From NCBI GenBank assembly GCA_003446315.1, contig DMBA01000045.1, positions 511-17,495 of the forward strand: a stretch of DNA of 16,985 bases, read 5' to 3'. This document shows positions 14,277 to 16,985 of the stretch, in pieces. The stretch is from Ruminococcus sp. (lineage in GTDB: Bacteria; Bacillota; Clostridia; Oscillospirales; Ruminococcaceae). The notes beneath the pieces are model-generated. The model was given only the letters and a program-made list of their open reading frames with translations. It had not been told where the DNA came from and made no database searches. A program made the position numbers and the translations under genes. The stretch's first letter is position 1; every line of letters begins with the position of its first letter.

Positions 14277-14972
14277 ATGATCCCTTTTTTATCCGGAATA
14301 TTCGGGCAGATGACGCTGTTTTTGCTGCATGTCGATCATACGGCTGCGTTTCCGCCCCCGTTTACCAAGGCGGAAGAAGATGCCTGTTTGCAGCGGCTGG
14401 CGGCAGGCGATCCGGAAGCAAGGCAGGCTTTGATCTCCCATAATCTGCGGCTTGTTGCCCATCTCACAAAAAAGTTTTATTCGCCGGATCGGGAACAGGA
14501 TGAGCTGATCTCAATCGGGACGCTTGGTCTGATGAAAGCAGTCGAATCGTTTCAGCCCGAAAAAGGGGCGCGGTTTGCGACATATGCGAGCCGATGCATT
14601 GAAAATGAGATTCTGATGTACTATCGGGCGAAAAAAAAGACCGCCGGAGAAGTTTTCTTCGACGATCCTTTGGAATTTGATAAAGACGGAAATGCGCTCA
14701 CGCTGCTGGATGTTTTGCCCGATGACTGCGATCCGGAAGAACAGGCTGCACAATCTATTCAGCAAAAACAGTTATATCACTTTCTCGAAACCCGTTTGGA
14801 ACGGCGTGAATGGGAAGTCATTGTGCACCGTTACGGGTTGTTCGGCTTTGCTGCGATGACACAGCGCGAAGTCGCAAAAGCGCTCGGCATCAGCCGTTCT
14901 TATGTCTCCAGAATTGAAAAACGTGCGCTCTCGATTCTGCGCGAGGCTTACGAAACATCAGCAGATATGTGA
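14277..14972 (+). CDS. sigK: RNA polymerase sporulation sigma factor, pro-sigma-K
   Basis: The 231-residue sigma-70-family factor directs late mother-cell transcription in sporulation. ATG 14277 follows AGAAAGGCGGTG. The N-terminal 18 or so residues are hydrophobic (MIPFLSGIFGQMTLFLLH) and precede AAFPPPF, which aligns with NAFPQPL of Bacillus sigma-K. This is therefore a pro-protein with a removable membrane-inserted pro-sequence. Region 2 contains NLRLVAHLTKKF and ISIGTLGLMKAVESFQPEKG, then FATYASRCIENEILMYYRAKKK; region 4 ends with TQREVAKALGISRSYVSRIEKRAL. These blocks are nearly identical in known SigK proteins. The reading frame is unbroken, with no skin-like insertion. It ends one base before the convergent riboflavin transporter gene. 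Confidence 0.95.
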   Translation: MIPFLSGIFGQMTLFLLHVDHTAAFPPPFTKAEEDACLQRLAAGDPEARQALISHNLRLVAHLTKKFYSPDREQDELISIGTLGLMKAVESFQPEKGARFATYASRCIENEILMYYRAKKKTAGEVFFDDPLEFDKDGNALTLLDVLPDDCDPEEQAAQSIQQKQLYHFLETRLERREWEVIVHRYGLFGFAAMTQREVAKALGISRSYVSRIEKRALSILREAYETSADM

Positions 14973-14973
14973 T

Positions 14974-15660
14974 TTATCCGCGGTTCAGGAAAATGACCGT
15001 TCCGATGCAAACCGCAAGCAGTACCGCAGAAATGGATGCAATCAGTGCCACAGAGGATTTTTTGTCTGCGAAATGATCGTTGACGGCGTGTCCGGTCAAC
15101 TGCATGACCCGCAGGAACGGCCGATACAGCAGCAGTGTGATCGCTGCATTGATCCCTGCTTTCAGCAGGTTGAACGGCAGGAACATGGTGGTCAGCATCG
15201 GCACGATTTCGGCGCGTGTGACACCCATATAAAGCGGCGAGATCAGATAGTTCCAGAGCAGCATGCTGACGGTCATCACACCGACACTGCTCACCAATCC
15301 GATTGCTGCGCCGTAAATATCCTTGCGCTTCTGATAGATCATGGATGCTGTGCAGGAAAAAGCTGCGCTCGAAACAATATTCATAATCATGCCGATCAAT
15401 CCGGTTGTACTGAACGGCAGTTCCAGAAATGCGGTGACAACAGAGCAGGCGAGTGCTGCTGCGGGGCCATATAAAAAGCCCGCAAATGTGATGAAAACAT
15501 CCTTCGGTTCATATTTCAGAAAACTGATGACCGGCACTTTGATGACAAGCATCGAAATGAAGCCGATCGCACTGAGCAGCGCAAGTACAACGATTTTTTT
15601 GGCAGCGGATACCGAATGCATGCCGCTTCCCTGCATTTGCATAACAGCCGTTTTTTTCAT
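14974..15660 (-). CDS. ribU: ECF transporter riboflavin S component
   Basis: The 228-residue membrane protein binds riboflavin and works with the shared energy-coupling module EcfAA'T, which is not in this window. ATG 15660-15658 has GAAAGGA upstream. About six hydrophobic segments are visible (roughly 22-41, 55-75, 86-108, 115-140, 152-180, 202-225). FLKYEPKDV at 47-55 and FLYGPAAAL correspond to the RibU substrate-binding pattern (LKYDxxDVP, fxxGP), and MFLPFNLLKAGINAAI fits the late RibU helix. The best support is the complete FMN riboswitch and terminator directly upstream, which mark riboflavin-related genes. It converges on sigK with a 1-base gap. Confidence 0.93.
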   Translation of the reverse strand: MKKTAVMQMQGSGMHSVSAAKKIVVLALLSAIGFISMLVIKVPVISFLKYEPKDVFITFAGFLYGPAAALACSVVTAFLELPFSTTGLIGMIMNIVSSAAFSCTASMIYQKRKDIYGAAIGLVSSVGVMTVSMLLWNYLISPLYMGVTRAEIVPMLTTMFLPFNLLKAGINAAITLLLYRPFLRVMQLTGHAVNDHFADKKSSVALIASISAVLLAVCIGTVIFLNRG

Positions 15661-15697
15661 TTGTATACATTCCTTTCGTATTGAAAAATGCGTTTCA

Positions 15698-15740
15698 GAA
15701 AAAAGGAAAACCGCCTGTGAAACGGTTGCTTCACAGGCGG
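15698..15740 (-). terminator. Riboswitch-controlled terminator (expression platform) of ribU
   Basis: On the minus strand, an 11-bp perfect stem (15740-15730 with 15721-15711) is followed by TTTTCCTTTTTT. It sits between the FMN aptamer and the ribU start codon, so ligand-dependent premature termination is the expected mechanism. A small hairpin near 15757-15773 (TGCGG/CCGCA) lies between aptamer and terminator. Confidence 0.9.
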
Positions 15741-15790
15741 TGGATTGATACAGTTAGAATGCGGTAACATTCCGCAGATGCTGCTTCAAT

Positions 15791-15903
15791 CTGTTTCTTC
15801 CGTCCGGACTCTTACCGTCGGTACCGGAATCACACCGGTTCAGCCATTGTTCGGCTCGCGGACTTTTACCGCCGGTGAGGAATTGCACCTCGCCCTGAAA
15901 CAA
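15791..15903 (-). promoter_or_regulatory. FMN riboswitch (RFN element)
   Basis: Read on the minus strand, the element matches the RFN consensus block by block: AGGGCGAGGTGCAATTCC, then ACCGGCGGTAAAAGTCCGCG, a variable GCC/GGC arm, GAACCGGTGTGATTCCGGT and ACCGACGGTAAGAGTCCGGA, then GGAAGAA. The closing P1 stem is TTGTTTC (15903-15897) with GAAACAG (15797-15791). FMN binding should promote the downstream terminator and switch off ribU when flavin is plentiful. Confidence 0.97.
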
Positions 15904-15927
15904 TTGTGATATGGCGGGCAGGATCGC

Positions 15928-16491
15928 TTATGCCTGCTCGTCTTCCCCGGTGCTGTCATCTGCATCCGTGTCATCGGCTGCATCGGGATCTGCTTCGATA
16001 TTGTCATAGTTGAATTCGAGCAATTCGCCGCAGTGCGGGCAGATCATGCTGCCTTCCTCAAGCTGTGCCTCGCTGAGACTCACAGTTTCGTCACAGCTCG
16101 GGCAGCTCACGACATACTGCACTTCATCATATTCGTCATCATCATCATCTTCGAAAGCAAAGTCATCATAATCTGCCGGAAGCACTTTTCCGATACGGAA
16201 GTCGGAATCTTCATCCTCATAATCATCCGCATCATCGTCGTCGTCATCGTCATCGTCATCGTCATCATCACAGCAGTACAGATCGGATTCAACTTCTCCC
16301 AGATCCTTATCCAAAAGATCGCAAAGTTCGGTCAATTCATCAACCTGCGACTGCAAGTCGTCGATATAGACTGCCATTTCTTCCATGACCTCAGACATTT
16401 GCAGAATGGCTTTGCCTTCTTTCGTTGTGGAATCAAGCTCCATGCCGTCCAGAAGGCCTTTCATATAAGCGATTTTTTCGGTCAGTTTCAT
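15928..16491 (-). CDS. CD1247-N-terminal-domain-like acidic protein with zinc ribbon
   Basis: The 187-residue protein starts at ATG 16491-16489 with a weak GTGAGGAT site upstream. Residues 1-70 (MKLTEKIAYMKGLLDGMELD, then a helix ending DLLDKDLGEVESDL) match the CD1247 N-terminal domain found in Clostridia, commonly beside efp. It forms a predicted coiled coil. A run of 13 aspartates (75-87) and further acidic tracts follow. Cys130-Cys133 and Cys151-Cys154 (two CPxC knuckles) make a zinc-ribbon-like domain. The C-terminus is again Asp/Glu rich. The function is unknown. It lies 43 bases after efp and is probably co-transcribed with it; the acidic and zinc parts suggest protein or nucleic-acid contacts, by inference only. 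Confidence 0.85.
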   Translation of the reverse strand: MKLTEKIAYMKGLLDGMELDSTTKEGKAILQMSEVMEEMAVYIDDLQSQVDELTELCDLLDKDLGEVESDLYCCDDDDDDDDDDDDDADDYEDEDSDFRIGKVLPADYDDFAFEDDDDDEYDEVQYVVSCPSCDETVSLSEAQLEEGSMICPHCGELLEFNYDNIEADPDAADDTDADDSTGEDEQA

Positions 16492-16534
16492 GATGTATCC
16501 TCACTTTCCAAAACATGCTTTATTCGCTGTAGAA

Positions 16535-16985
16535 TTATGCACGCTCCATGTATTCACGGGTACGGGTGTCGATGCGGATTCTGTCGCCTTCGTTGATGAA
16601 CAGCGGCACACGGATCTCTGCACCGGTCTCAACAACAGCGGGCTTGGTTGCGTTGGTAGCGGTGTTGCCCTTTACGCCCGGCTCAGTCGAGGTGACCTCC
16701 AGCTCGACGAAGAACGGCGGCTCGATGCCGAAGACATTGCCCTTGTAAGAGAGCACCTTAACGATTTCTTCTTCCTTGACGAAATCGAGGTTATTGCCGA
16801 TGACATCCTTGCTGATCGGGATCTGCTCATATGTCTCCATGTCCATGAAGTAGTAGAGATCGCCGTCGTTGTAGCTGTACTGCATATCCTTGCGCTCGAC
16901 ATAAGCGGTCGGGAACTTTGCAGTCGGGTTGAAGGATGTTTCAACCACTGCACCGGTGATGACATTCTTATACTTGGTACGGACA
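16535..16985 (-). CDS. efp: Translation elongation factor P (3' part; start outside window)
   Basis: The last 149 or so residues are visible, reading in from the right edge ([18 protein letters not shown]...) to TAA at 16537-16535. EF-P binds between the P and E sites of the ribosome and relieves stalling at polyproline. Domain II contains FIGIEP-like [14 protein letters not shown], and the C-terminal OB domain ends with [24 protein letters not shown], the family signature. The loop with the modifiable lysine (around residue 32) is outside the window, so its modification type cannot be judged. Internal GTG codons are not the start. The downstream neighbour is the CD1247-like gene in the same direction. 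Confidence 0.97.
   Translation of the reverse strand, partial: VRTKYKNVITGAVVETSFNPTAKFPTAYVERKDMQYSYNDGDLYYFMDMETYEQIPISKDVIGNNLDFVKEEEIVKVLSYKGNVFGIEPPFFVELEVTSTEPGVKGNTATNATKPAVVETGAEIRVPLFINEGDRIRIDTRTREYMERA

Noticed and set aside
1..16985. CRISPR array, tRNA/rRNA genes, insertion sequence, toxin-antitoxin or retron system
   Set aside because: I saw no regularly spaced repeats, cloverleaf or rRNA sequence, transposase motifs, terminal inverted repeats, reverse transcriptase or toxin pair on either strand.

Overview
The window looks like chromosomal DNA of a Gram-positive, spore-lineage Clostridia, most likely a Ruminococcus or a close relative in Oscillospiraceae. The grounds are: moderate GC, strong AGAAAGGAG-type ribosome binding sites, a domain-swapped GH3 beta-glucosidase of the type known from Ruminococcus albus and Butyrivibrio, a pro-sigma-K sporulation sigma factor, and the pairing of elongation factor P with a CD1247-N-terminal-type acidic protein. 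The genus is an inference from protein resemblance alone.

Layout. 1-583 (minus) holds two phage tail/baseplate-like genes, the second cut by the window edge. 807-4013 (plus) is a GH3 beta-glucosidase with a near-consensus promoter, followed by a small conserved protein and a bidirectional terminator at 4061-4104. 4269-7280 (minus) has three genes: a radical SAM protein of the spore-photoproduct-lyase-like family and a lipoprotein alpha/beta hydrolase, which share one very good promoter, then a flavodoxin-fold FMN reductase with cysteine motifs and a promoter of its own. 7555-12281 (plus) is a type II topoisomerase operon: GyrB/ParE-like subunit, a small PH-like protein, then GyrA/ParC-like subunit. 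12384-14073 (plus) is a compact operon of GNAT acetyltransferase, an unrecognised 116-residue protein and the alpha half of a class I fumarase, closed by a strong terminator. 14277-14972 (plus) is sigK with its hydrophobic pro-sequence. 14974-15660 (minus) is a RibU riboflavin transporter S component preceded by a complete FMN riboswitch and a terminator expression platform. 15928-16491 and 16535-16985 (minus) are the CD1247-like protein and the 3' part of efp.

How the parts fit. Most genes are core functions: DNA topology, translation, vitamin uptake, sugar hydrolysis and sporulation. The accessory element is the phage-tail pair at the left edge. The points most worth a second look are the PH-like gene between the two topoisomerase subunits, the substituted quinolone-contact position and Toprim residue in that enzyme, the fumarase alpha subunit without its beta partner, the 22-bp-spaced direct repeats upstream of the flavoprotein promoter, and the FMN riboswitch that begins almost at the stop codon of the preceding gene. 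I found no CRISPR array, tRNA, rRNA, insertion sequence, or convincing wholly new defence system.
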